Positions 1 through 6,816 of a stretch of 15,579 bases of DNA are shown one piece after another. Every line of letters begins with the position of its first letter. Position 1 is the stretch's first letter. A program made the position numbers and the translations under genes. The notes beneath the pieces are model-generated. The model saw only the letters and a list, made by a program, of their open reading frames with translations, did no database searches and was not told where the DNA came from. The stretch spans positions 1 through 15,579 of the forward strand of contig CAMKZP010000026.1 in NCBI GenBank assembly GCA_946477805.1, in the 5' to 3' direction. The stretch comes from an uncultured Enterobacter sp. (GTDB lineage: Bacteria > Pseudomonadota > Gammaproteobacteria > Enterobacterales > Enterobacteriaceae).

Positions 1-2
1 CC

Positions 3-1760
3 TGGAACGCCCGCTTTAAGCTGGGCCCGGTACCCGTTTTCTATAGCCCTTACCTGCAGCTCCCCGTGGGCGACAAACGTCGTTCAGGCTTCCTGATCCC
101 CAACGCCAAATACAGCACCTCGAACTATTTTGAGTTCTATCTGCCGTATTACTGGAACATCGCGCCAAACATGGACGCGACGATCACGCCGCACTATATC
201 CACAAGCGCGGCAACATCATGTGGGAAAACGAATTCCGTTATCTGACCCAGGCGGGTAGCGGTCTGATGGAGCTGGATTATCTGCCGTCGGATGATGTCT
301 TCCAGGATGAGCACCCGACCGAAGGCGACAAGCACCGCTGGATGTTCTACTGGCAGCATGCCGGGGTGATGGATCAGGTCTGGCGTTTTAACATTGACTA
401 CACCAAGGTCAGCGACCCGTACTATTTTAACGACTTTGACTCCAAGTACGGCTCCAGCACCGATGGCTACGCGACGCAGAAATTCAGCGTTGGCTACGCG
501 GTTCAAAACTTTAACGCCACGGTTTCGACGAAACAGTTCCAGGTGTTTAGCAGCCAGAACACCAGCACGTACGGTGCAGAACCGCAGCTGGACGTTAACT
601 GGTATCAAAACGACGTGGGTCCGTTCGACACCCGCGTTTACGCCCAGGCGGTGCATTTCGTCAATACCAACTCTGACATGCCGGAAGCAACGCGTGTGCA
701 CCTGGAGCCGACGATCAATCTTCCCGTTTCAAATGACTGGGCAAGCCTGAATACCGAAGCCAAGGTTATGGCCACGCACTACCAGCAGAAAAACGTGGAC
801 TGGTACAACACCCGCTACAATACCGATCTTGAAGAGTCGGTAAACCGCGTCCTCCCTCAGTTCAAGATGGACGGCAAGCTGATCTTCGAACGCGATATGG
901 GCCTTCTGGCCGATGGTTATACCCAGACGCTTGAGCCGCGTATGCAGTACCTGTACGTGCCTTATCGTGACCAGAGCAAAATTCAAAACTACGACTCCTC
1001 TTTCCTGCAGTCTGACTTCAGCGGCCTGTTCCGCGACCGTACCTACGGTGGTCTTGACCGCATTGCATCCGCTAACCAGTTAACCACCGGCGTCACAACG
1101 CGCGTTTATGATGATGCTGCCGTTGAACGTTTTAACGTTTCTGTTGGTCAAATCTACTATTTCACCGAGTCTCGTACCGGCGATGACGACATTAACTGGG
1201 AGAAAGACAACAAAACGGGTTCACTGGTGTGGGCGGGTGATACCTACTGGCGCATGACCGATCGTTGGGGCCTGCGCGGCGGCGTGCAGTACGACACGCG
1301 TCTAAACAACGTGGCGACGAGCAGCTCGGCCATCGAATACCGTCGTGATGAAGATCGTATGGTGCAGCTGACGTATCGTTATGCCAGCCCGGAGTATATC
1401 CAGGCGACGCTGCCAAACTATGCGACCAGAGAACAGTATAAAGAAGGGATTTCACAGGTGGGCGGTGCGGCAAGCTGGCCGATCGCCGATCGTTGGTCAA
1501 TCGTAGGCGCCTACTACTTTGACACCAACACCAGCAAACCTGCTGACCAGATGGTAGGTCTGCAATATAACTCCTGCTGTTACGCGCTGCGCGTCGGTTA
1601 CGAGCGCAAGCTTAACGGCTGGGATACAGAAAACAGTCAAAGCAAATACGATAACGTGATCGGTTTCAACGTCGAGCTGCGCGGTCTGAGTTCTAACTAC
1701 GGCCTGGGCACGCAGCAGATGCTGCGCTCGAACATTCTGCCGTACCGTAGCTCCCTGTAA
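3..1760 (+). CDS. lptD: LptD, LPS-assembly outer-membrane protein (5'-truncated by window edge)
   Basis: This is the C-terminal 585 residues of LptD (Imp/OstA), the outer-membrane beta-barrel that, with the lipoprotein LptE, inserts lipopolysaccharide into the outer leaflet. The open frame runs off the left edge; the first readable residues, WNARFKLGPVPVFYSPYLQL, are the family's conserved entry into the barrel. E. coli LptD is about 784 residues, so roughly the first 200 (signal peptide, periplasmic jellyroll and the N-terminal disulfide cysteines) are missing. An internal GTG at 66 is not the true start. The adjacent cysteine pair in YNSCCYALRVGYERK (codons 1575-1580) matches the C-terminal cysteines that form the essential long-range disulfides. 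Aromatic-rich alternating strands fit an outer-membrane barrel. surA follows after 53 nt; SurA is needed to fold LptD, so the linkage is functional. The frame is intact within the window. Confidence 0.97.
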   Translation, partial: WNARFKLGPVPVFYSPYLQLPVGDKRRSGFLIPNAKYSTSNYFEFYLPYYWNIAPNMDATITPHYIHKRGNIMWENEFRYLTQAGSGLMELDYLPSDDVFQDEHPTEGDKHRWMFYWQHAGVMDQVWRFNIDYTKVSDPYYFNDFDSKYGSSTDGYATQKFSVGYAVQNFNATVSTKQFQVFSSQNTSTYGAEPQLDVNWYQNDVGPFDTRVYAQAVHFVNTNSDMPEATRVHLEPTINLPVSNDWASLNTEAKVMATHYQQKNVDWYNTRYNTDLEESVNRVLPQFKMDGKLIFERDMGLLADGYTQTLEPRMQYLYVPYRDQSKIQNYDSSFLQSDFSGLFRDRTYGGLDRIASANQLTTGVTTRVYDDAAVERFNVSVGQIYYFTESRTGDDDINWEKDNKTGSLVWAGDTYWRMTDRWGLRGGVQYDTRLNNVATSSSAIEYRRDEDRMVQLTYRYASPEYIQATLPNYATREQYKEGISQVGGAASWPIADRWSIVGAYYFDTNTSKPADQMVGLQYNSCCYALRVGYERKLNGWDTENSQSKYDNVIGFNVELRGLSSNYGLGTQQMLRSNILPYRSSL

Positions 1761-1813
1761 TGTGCTTGATTTACAACGTAATCCGCTTTGCGGTTAATTG
1801 AAATGGAAAAAGT

Positions 1814-3100
1814 ATGAAGAACTGGAAAACGCTGCTGCTCGGTGTCGCCATGGTTGCAAATACCAGCTTTGCGGCCCCCCAGGTTGTCGATAAAGTCGCA
1901 GCTGTGGTGAACAACGGCGTCGTGCTTGAAAGTGACGTTGACGGTTTGATGAAGTCCGTAAAGCTCAACTCGGGCGAAGCGGGCCAGCAGCTTCCGGATG
2001 ACGCAACGTTACGCCATCAGATTCTGGAACGCCTGATCATGGATCAGATCGTTCTGCAGATGGGTCAGAAAATGGGTGTGAAGGTCACTGACGAGCAGCT
2101 CGATCAGGCGATCGCTAACATTGCCAAACAAAACAACATCTCGATGGATCAGATGCGCAGCCGTCTGGCCTACGACGGCATCAGCTACGCCACCTACCGT
2201 AATCAGATCCGCAAAGAGATGCTGATTTCAGAAGTGCGTAATAACGAAGTGCGTCGTCGCGTCACCATCCTGCCTCAGGAAGTGGATGCCCTGGCAAAAC
2301 AGGTGGGCAACCAGAACGATGCCAGCACAGAGCTGAACCTGAGCCACATTCTGATCCCACTGCCAGAAAACCCAACGTCCGATCAGGCGGCTGAGGCGGA
2401 AAGCCAGGCGCGCGCTATCGTGGATCAGGCGCGCAACGGCGGCGACTTCGGCAAGCTGGCCATCAGCTATTCTGCTGACCAGCAGGCGCTGAAAGGCGGC
2501 CAGATGGGCTGGGGCCGCATTCAGGAGCTGCCCTCCCTCTTCGCGCAGGCGCTGAGCACCGCGAAGAAAGGGGATATTGTCGGCCCAATCCGCTCGGGTG
2601 TGGGCTTCCACATTCTGAAGGTGAACGATCTGCGCGGCCAGAGCCAGAACATTTCCGTCACCGAGGTGCACGCTCGCCACATTCTGCTGAAGCCATCACC
2701 GATCATGACTGACGATCAGGCCCGCATGAAGCTTGAGCAAATTGCCGCAGACATCAGAAGCGGTAAAACCACCTTTGATAAAGCGGCAAAAGAGTTCTCT
2801 CAGGATCCGGGTTCTGCTAACCAGGGCGGCGATCTGGGCTGGGCTGCAGCCGATATCTACGATCCGGCTTTCCGTGATGCGTTAATGAAGATGAACAAAG
2901 GCCAGCTGAGCGCCCCCGTGCACTCTTCCTTTGGCTGGCATCTGATTGAGCTGATGGACACCCGCAACGTCGATAAAACCGATGCAGCGCAGAAAGACAG
3001 AGCCTACCGTATGCTGTTTAACCGTAAGTTCTCTGAAGAAGCGGCTACCTGGATGCAGGAACAACGCGCCAGCGCTTACGTGAAAATCCTGAGCAACTAA
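1814..3100 (+). CDS. surA: SurA, periplasmic chaperone and peptidyl-prolyl isomerase
   Basis: SurA escorts unfolded outer-membrane proteins, including LptD and porins, across the periplasm to the BAM complex. It is 428 residues, the same as E. coli. A Sec signal peptide is visible (MKNWKTLLLGVAMVANTSFA, cut before APQVVDKV). An N-terminal chaperone domain follows (about 21-170), then two parvulin-type PPIase domains. The first starts near LSHILIPLPENP and contains GGQMGWGRIQELP; the second starts near ARHILLKPSPIMT and contains QGGDLGWA and HSSFGWHLIE. A short C-terminal helix (YVKILSN) completes the core chaperone module. The ATG at 1814 is chosen because it begins the signal peptide and matches the family start; the upstream ribosome site is a modest GGA. 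The stop codon shares one base with the pdxA start (TAATG), implying translational coupling. Confidence 0.98.
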   Translation: MKNWKTLLLGVAMVANTSFAAPQVVDKVAAVVNNGVVLESDVDGLMKSVKLNSGEAGQQLPDDATLRHQILERLIMDQIVLQMGQKMGVKVTDEQLDQAIANIAKQNNISMDQMRSRLAYDGISYATYRNQIRKEMLISEVRNNEVRRRVTILPQEVDALAKQVGNQNDASTELNLSHILIPLPENPTSDQAAEAESQARAIVDQARNGGDFGKLAISYSADQQALKGGQMGWGRIQELPSLFAQALSTAKKGDIVGPIRSGVGFHILKVNDLRGQSQNISVTEVHARHILLKPSPIMTDDQARMKLEQIAADIRSGKTTFDKAAKEFSQDPGSANQGGDLGWAAADIYDPAFRDALMKMNKGQLSAPVHSSFGWHLIELMDTRNVDKTDAAQKDRAYRMLFNRKFSEEAATWMQEQRASAYVKILSN

Positions 3101-4086
3101 TGAAACAGCATCGTGTTGTTATCACGCCCGGCGAACCCGCCGGGATTGGTCCCGACCTTGTCGTTCAGCTCGCCCAACGGAGCTGGCCGGTAGAACTGGT
3201 CGTCTGCGCAGATGCAACACTGTTACAGGACCGGGCAAAACTGCTCGGTCTGCCCTTAACGCTGCTCCCCTACGTTAAAGACCAACAGCCCGCACCGCAG
3301 CAGACTGGCACCCTCACCCTGCTTTCCGTTCCCCTTCGTACGCCCGTGGTTCCCGGTCAGTTGAGTACCGAAAATGGTCACTACGTTGTCGAGACGCTGG
3401 CCCGCGCCTGCGACGGCTGCCTGAACGGTGAGTTCGCGGCGCTGATCACCGGCCCTGTGCACAAAGGCGTAATCAACGACGCGGGCGTTCCGTTTACCGG
3501 ACACACCGAGTTCTTTGAAGAGCGCTCGCACAGCCCGAAAGTGGTGATGATGCTGGCAACGGAAGAGATGCGCGTTGCGCTGGTGACGACCCATCTGCCG
3601 ATCAAAGCCATTCCTGATGCCATCACCCCTGAACTCCTGCGCGAGATTATCGGGATTTTGCATCACGATCTGCAGACCAAATTCGGCATCCCGCAGCCGC
3701 ACGTGCTGGTCTGCGGCCTGAACCCGCATGCGGGAGAAGGCGGACACATGGGTACCGAAGAGATCGACACCATTATTCCCGTGCTCGACGAAATGCGCGC
3801 AAAAGGGATGAATCTCAGCGGGCCGCTGCCTGCGGACACCCTTTTCCAGCCCAAATACCTGGATAATGCCGATGCCGTGCTCGCGATGTACCACGATCAG
3901 GGTCTGCCCGTGCTAAAATACCAGGGCTTTGGCCGTGGCGTGAATATCACCCTCGGTTTACCCTTTATTCGAACGTCCGTTGACCACGGTACTGCGCTGG
4001 ATCTGGCAGGCCAGGGAAAAGCGGATGTCGGCAGTTTTATTACGGCGCTTAATCTCGCCATCAAAATGATTGTTAATACTCAATGA
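3100..4086 (+). CDS. pdxA: PdxA, 4-hydroxythreonine-4-phosphate dehydrogenase
   Basis: PdxA oxidises 4-phosphohydroxy-L-threonine with NAD(P)+ in the DXP-dependent route to pyridoxal 5'-phosphate; the product is condensed by PdxJ. It is cytosolic and works as a metal-dependent dimer. It has 328 residues against about 329 in E. coli. Visible family signatures are the N-terminal TPGEPAGIGPD, ITGPVHKGVIN, and the three metal-ligand histidines in VTTHLPIKAIP (H165), GLNPHAGEGG (H210) and MYHDQGLPVLKYQGFG (H265). These sit one position earlier than the E. coli numbering 166/211/266, in keeping with the one-residue length difference. The C-terminal SVDHGTALDLAGQG segment is also present. The start overlaps the surA stop by one base and the stop overlaps the rsmA start by four bases, so it is the middle gene of a coupled operon. 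Confidence 0.98.
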   Translation: MKQHRVVITPGEPAGIGPDLVVQLAQRSWPVELVVCADATLLQDRAKLLGLPLTLLPYVKDQQPAPQQTGTLTLLSVPLRTPVVPGQLSTENGHYVVETLARACDGCLNGEFAALITGPVHKGVINDAGVPFTGHTEFFEERSHSPKVVMMLATEEMRVALVTTHLPIKAIPDAITPELLREIIGILHHDLQTKFGIPQPHVLVCGLNPHAGEGGHMGTEEIDTIIPVLDEMRAKGMNLSGPLPADTLFQPKYLDNADAVLAMYHDQGLPVLKYQGFGRGVNITLGLPFIRTSVDHGTALDLAGQGKADVGSFITALNLAIKMIVNTQ

Positions 4087-4904
4087 CTAATCGAGTCCAT
4101 CAGGGCCACTTAGCCCGTAAACGTTTCGGGCAAAACTTCCTCAACGATCAGTTCGTGATCGAAAGCATTGTCTCGGCTATCAATCCACAGAAAGGCCAGG
4201 CGATGGTCGAAATCGGCCCGGGCCTTGCCGCGCTGACGGAGCCCGTAGGCGAACGCCTGGACGAACTGACCGTCATCGAGCTGGACCGCGACCTGGCCGC
4301 GCGCCTGCAAACGCACCCGTTCCTCGGGCCGAAGCTGACCATTTATCAGCAGGATGCGATGACCATGAACTTTGGCGAGCTGTCAGAGAAAATGGGCCAG
4401 CCGCTGCGCGTGTTCGGTAACCTGCCGTATAACATCTCCACCCCGCTGATGTTCCACCTGTTTAGCTATACTGATGCCATTGCCGACATGCACTTCATGC
4501 TGCAAAAAGAGGTGGTAAACCGTCTGGTTGCAGGGCCGAACAGTAAAGCGTATGGTCGTTTAAGCGTGATGGCACAATATTTCTGCAACGTGATCCCGGT
4601 ACTGGAAGTGCCGCCGTCGGCGTTTACGCCGCCGCCAAAAGTGGATTCTGCGGTCGTGCGCCTGGTGCCGCACAAAACGAAGCCATACCCGGTGAAAGAG
4701 CTTCGCGTGCTGAGCCGCATCACCACAGAAGCGTTCAACCAGCGCCGTAAAACGATCCGCAACAGCCTGAGCAATTCGTTTACCGTTGAGGTACTGGCCG
4801 AGCTGGGGATCGACCCGGCAATGCGTGCGGAAAACATTTCCGTAGAACAGTACTGCAGGCTGGCTAATTACATCAGCGAAAATGCCCCGCCGAAGGAGAG
4901 TTAA
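4083..4904 (+). CDS. rsmA: RsmA (KsgA), 16S rRNA adenine dimethyltransferase
   Basis: RsmA transfers four methyl groups from S-adenosylmethionine to two adjacent adenines (A1518/A1519 in E. coli numbering) in the 3' hairpin of 16S rRNA, a late step of small-subunit assembly. Loss of the enzyme gives kasugamycin resistance. It has 273 residues, identical to E. coli in length. The Rossmann methyltransferase motifs are clear: QNFLND near the N-terminus, SAM-binding VEIGPGLAALTEP (residues 42-54), acidic IELDRD (65-70) and the catalytic NLPYNIS (113-119). The C-terminal helical domain carries QRRKTIRNSL. The start codon lies in an ATGA overlap with the pdxA stop. apaG begins 3 nt after the stop, and its ribosome site lies inside the end of this gene. 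Confidence 0.98.
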   Translation: MTNRVHQGHLARKRFGQNFLNDQFVIESIVSAINPQKGQAMVEIGPGLAALTEPVGERLDELTVIELDRDLAARLQTHPFLGPKLTIYQQDAMTMNFGELSEKMGQPLRVFGNLPYNISTPLMFHLFSYTDAIADMHFMLQKEVVNRLVAGPNSKAYGRLSVMAQYFCNVIPVLEVPPSAFTPPPKVDSAVVRLVPHKTKPYPVKELRVLSRITTEAFNQRRKTIRNSLSNSFTVEVLAELGIDPAMRAENISVEQYCRLANYISENAPPKES

Positions 4905-4907
4905 GCC

Positions 4908-5285
4908 ATGATTGATTCGCCCCGCGTATGTGTCCATGTTCAAAGCGTCTATGTTGAATCGCAGTCCTCGCCGGACGAAGAGCGTTTCGTCTTTGCTTAC
5001 ACCGTGACCATCCGCAATCTGGGGCGGACGCCCGTGCAGCTGCGCGGGCGCTATTGGCTTATCACCAACGGCAATGGCCGTGAAATTGAAGTCCAGGGAG
5101 AGGGTGTGGTCGGTGAACAGCCGCACATCGCCCCTGGCGAAGAGTATCAGTACACCAGCGGCGCGGTGATTGAAACGCCAATGGGTACCATGCAGGGCCA
5201 TTATGAAATGGTCGACGTCGATGGTAATGGATTCCGCGTTGCCATTCCTGTGTTCCGTCTCGCCGTAACCACATTCATTCATTAA
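4908..5285 (+). CDS. apaG: ApaG, DUF525-family protein of unclear function
   Basis: ApaG is a small (125 residue) cytosolic protein of the ApaG/DUF525 family, built as a fibronectin-type-III-like beta sandwich. Its biochemical role in bacteria is not settled; the name comes from linkage to apaH and historical links to Co2+ resistance and Mg2+ efflux. The family signature is visible: YTVTIRNLG, RYWLITNGNG, VQGEGVVGEQP, and YTSGAVIETPMGTMQGHYEM. The length equals that of E. coli ApaG. A good ribosome site (AAGGAGAG, 4893-4900) sits just before the ATG and inside the 3' end of rsmA. The gap to the rsmA stop is 3 nt and to the apaH start 4 nt, so it is surely co-transcribed with both. Confidence 0.97.
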   Translation: MIDSPRVCVHVQSVYVESQSSPDEERFVFAYTVTIRNLGRTPVQLRGRYWLITNGNGREIEVQGEGVVGEQPHIAPGEEYQYTSGAVIETPMGTMQGHYEMVDVDGNGFRVAIPVFRLAVTTFIH

Positions 5286-5289
5286 TCCA

Positions 5290-6138
5290 ATGTCTACATA
5301 TCTGATTGGCGACGTTCACGGTTGCTACGATGAACTGATCGCGTTGTTAAAGCAGGTCGATTTTACCCCCGGGGAAGATACGCTCTGGCTGACGGGCGAT
5401 TTAGTCGCGCGCGGTCCGGGCTCTCTGGACGTGCTGCGCTTCGTCAAATCGCTGGGCGACAGCGTGCGCCTGGTGCTGGGCAACCACGACCTTCATCTCC
5501 TGGCGGTCTATGCCGGGATCAGCCGTAATAAGCCAAAAGACCGAATTACGCCGCTGCTTGAAGCGCCGGACGCCGACGAGCTGCTCAACTGGCTGCGTCG
5601 CCAGCCGCTGCTGCAGGTGGATGAAGAGAAAAAGCTGGTGATGGCCCACGCGGGGATCACCCCTCAGTGGGATCTTGAGACGGCGAAAACCTGCGCCCGT
5701 GACGCAGAAGCGGTGCTGGCGAGCGACTCCTATCCGTTCTTCCTGGACGCGATGTACGGCGATATGCCGAATAACTGGAGCGACGATCTCACCGGCCTTG
5801 CGCGCCTGCGTTTTATCACTAACGCCTTCACGCGTATGCGTTTCTGCTTCCCGAACGGGCAGCTGGATATGTACTGCAAGGAGACCCCTGAAAGCGCGCC
5901 TGCGCCGCTTAAGCCATGGTTCGCGATACCAGGCCCGGTGACGGCTGCGTACAGCGTGGCGTTTGGCCACTGGGCGTCGCTTGAAGGTAAAGGCACGCCG
6001 GAAGGCATCTATGGCCTGGATACCGGATGCTGCTGGGGCGGGGAGTTAACCTGCCTGCGCTGGGAAGATAAGAGGTACTTTGTGCAGCCGTCCAACCGCC
6101 AGCTGGACTTAGGTGAAGGCGAGGCCGTCGCCTCCTGA
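5290..6138 (+). CDS. apaH: ApaH, symmetrical Ap4A hydrolase
   Basis: ApaH splits diadenosine tetraphosphate (Ap4A) into two ADP, controlling this stress nucleotide; it also removes Np4 caps from RNA 5' ends. It is a calcineurin-like metallophosphatase, 282 residues here against about 280 in E. coli. The metal-binding signature blocks are intact and in order: GDVHGCYDE (D8, H10), LTGDLVARGP (D37), VLGNHDLHLL (N65, H66, D67), MAHAGI, and the late FGHWASLEGKG. It is the last gene of the surA-pdxA-rsmA-apaGH operon. The next gene, folA, converges on it, and the 84-nt gap contains strong hairpins that may end the transcript. The extreme C-terminus (LDLGEGEAVAS) differs a little from E. coli, which is usual for this tail. 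Confidence 0.98.
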   Translation: MSTYLIGDVHGCYDELIALLKQVDFTPGEDTLWLTGDLVARGPGSLDVLRFVKSLGDSVRLVLGNHDLHLLAVYAGISRNKPKDRITPLLEAPDADELLNWLRRQPLLQVDEEKKLVMAHAGITPQWDLETAKTCARDAEAVLASDSYPFFLDAMYGDMPNNWSDDLTGLARLRFITNAFTRMRFCFPNGQLDMYCKETPESAPAPLKPWFAIPGPVTAAYSVAFGHWASLEGKGTPEGIYGLDTGCCWGGELTCLRWEDKRYFVQPSNRQLDLGEGEAVAS

Positions 6139-6142
6139 GTCA

Positions 6143-6176
6143 TTCTCTTTCCCCTCCCCCCAGAGGGGAGAGGGAG
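6143..6176 (+). repeat. Long imperfect hairpin after apaH
   Basis: Five bases after the apaH stop there is an inverted repeat. Arm 6143-6156 pairs with 6163-6176 across a 6-base loop, with the core CCCCTC/GAGGGG perfect and the outer part completed by three G-U pairs when read as + strand RNA. No T-run follows on the + strand, so this is not a textbook intrinsic terminator. It could still stabilise the 3' end of the apaGH message or slow polymerase. The pyrimidine/purine-rich composition resembles the short intergenic palindromes common in Enterobacter and Klebsiella, but I cannot assign a named repeat family. Confidence 0.6.
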
Positions 6177-6193
6177 AAAAGCCCGCACTGGGC
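6177..6193 (-). terminator. Weak terminator-like hairpin downstream of folA
   Basis: Read on the - strand, downstream of folA, the sequence GCCC-AGTGC-GGGC-TTTT forms a 4-bp GC stem with a 5-base loop and four T residues. It lies about 30 nt beyond the folA stop. The stem is short, so it may work only together with the neighbouring hairpin at 6197-6214. Confidence 0.35.
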
Positions 6194-6196
6194 CGT

Positions 6197-6214
6197 CCCC
6201 TCTGGAGTGAGGGG
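6197..6214. repeat. Second CCCCTC/GAGGGG hairpin between apaH and folA
   Basis: A perfect 6-bp stem, CCCCTC (6197-6202) and GAGGGG (6209-6214), encloses a 6-base loop. It has exactly the same core stem as the hairpin at 6151-6168. The two units form a direct repeat of a palindrome within about 65 bp, the layout expected of a short intergenic palindromic repeat pair. It lies 8 nt past the folA stop on the folA-sense strand, so it may protect or end that message. Confidence 0.55.
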
Positions 6215-6222
6215 CAAATCAC

Positions 6223-6702
6223 TTAACGTCGTTCCAGTATTTCGAAGCAGTAGCTGTGTGAGTTCTGCGCATCTGCGTCATGGAATTCGCTGAATACGGA
6301 CTCCCACTCGTCCGGATCGTAGTCCGGGAAATGGGTATCCCCTTCCACTTCCGCATCAATGTGGGTCAGATACAGTTTCTGCGCTTTGGGCAGGAACTGC
6401 TCATACACGCGACCGCCGCCGATCACCATGATCTCTTCGGCGTCACCGCAGGCGGCAACCGCTTCATCAACGGATTTCACCCACTCAACGCGATCGTCAG
6501 TGCCCGGCTGGCTACTGATCACGATATTCTTACGGCCCGGCAATGGACGACCAATCGACTCCCAGGTCAGGCGGCCCATCACTACCGGCTTGTTTAACGT
6601 CGTACGTTTAAACCATGCGAGATCGGCAGGCAGGTTCCACGGCATGGCGTTTTCCATACCGATAACGCGGTCTACCGCCAGCGCTGCAATCAGACTGATC
6701 AT
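6223..6702 (-). CDS. folA: FolA, dihydrofolate reductase
   Basis: FolA reduces 7,8-dihydrofolate to tetrahydrofolate with NADPH, feeding thymidylate, purine and methionine synthesis; it is the trimethoprim target. It has 159 residues, as in E. coli. Clear features are the N-terminal MISLIAALAVDRVIG, the Met20-loop region MPWNLPADLAWFK with catalytic D27, the NADPH-binding MGRLTWESIGRPLPGR, and the IGGGRVYEQF motif (G95-G97). At positions often changed in trimethoprim-resistant mutants (P21, A26, D27, L28, W30, I94, F153) the residues match the sensitive E. coli form as I recall it. Expression level cannot be judged. It is transcribed from its own promoter (6735-6763) towards apaH. A bacterial DHFR at this locus is the chromosomal housekeeping copy. 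Confidence 0.98.
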   Translation of the reverse strand: MISLIAALAVDRVIGMENAMPWNLPADLAWFKRTTLNKPVVMGRLTWESIGRPLPGRKNIVISSQPGTDDRVEWVKSVDEAVAACGDAEEIMVIGGGRVYEQFLPKAQKLYLTHIDAEVEGDTHFPDYDPDEWESVFSEFHDADAQNSHSYCFEILERR

Positions 6703-6727
6703 TGAAAATTTCCCGGATGCAAAAAAT

Positions 6728-6772
6728 TGCCGCCACTATACGGAAAGCTTAATCTTTCGTCGACTGGCGGCA
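6728..6772. repeat. Inverted repeat flanking the folA promoter
   Basis: Perfect 8-bp arms, TGCCGCCA and TGGCGGCA, flank the folA -35/-10 region symmetrically around 6750. An inner pair, GAAAG (6743-6747) and CTTTC (6754-6758), has almost the same centre. This could form a cruciform or serve as a dimeric operator. No regulator is known to me for this exact sequence. Confidence 0.55.
6735..6763 (-). promoter_or_regulatory. folA promoter (-35 TCGACG, -10 TATAGT)
   Basis: On the - strand a sigma70-type promoter is visible: -35 TCGACG at 6758-6763 (4 of 6 consensus bases), a 17-bp spacer, and -10 TATAGT at 6735-6740 (5 of 6). The TATAGTGG segment ahead of folA resembles the E. coli folA promoter as I recall it. 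The start codon lies about 32 nt downstream of the -10. The promoter sits inside a dyad: TGCCGCCA (6728-6735) and TGGCGGCA (6765-6772). Confidence 0.7.
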
Positions 6773-6816
6773 GAGTAAAGAAACGGAAATTTTTTAATCT
6801 TGCTGGCAACTCCTCT

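Noticed and set aside
1761..1813. Small CCGC-TTT-GCGG hairpin between lptD and surA as a terminator
   Set aside because: The stem is only 4 bp, no T-run follows, and surA is expected to be at least partly co-transcribed with lptD.
4560..5282. 240-codon open frame on the - strand across rsmA and apaG
   Set aside because: It lies wholly antisense to two conserved genes, has a low-complexity His/Arg-rich composition typical of shadow frames, and shows no recognisable domain.
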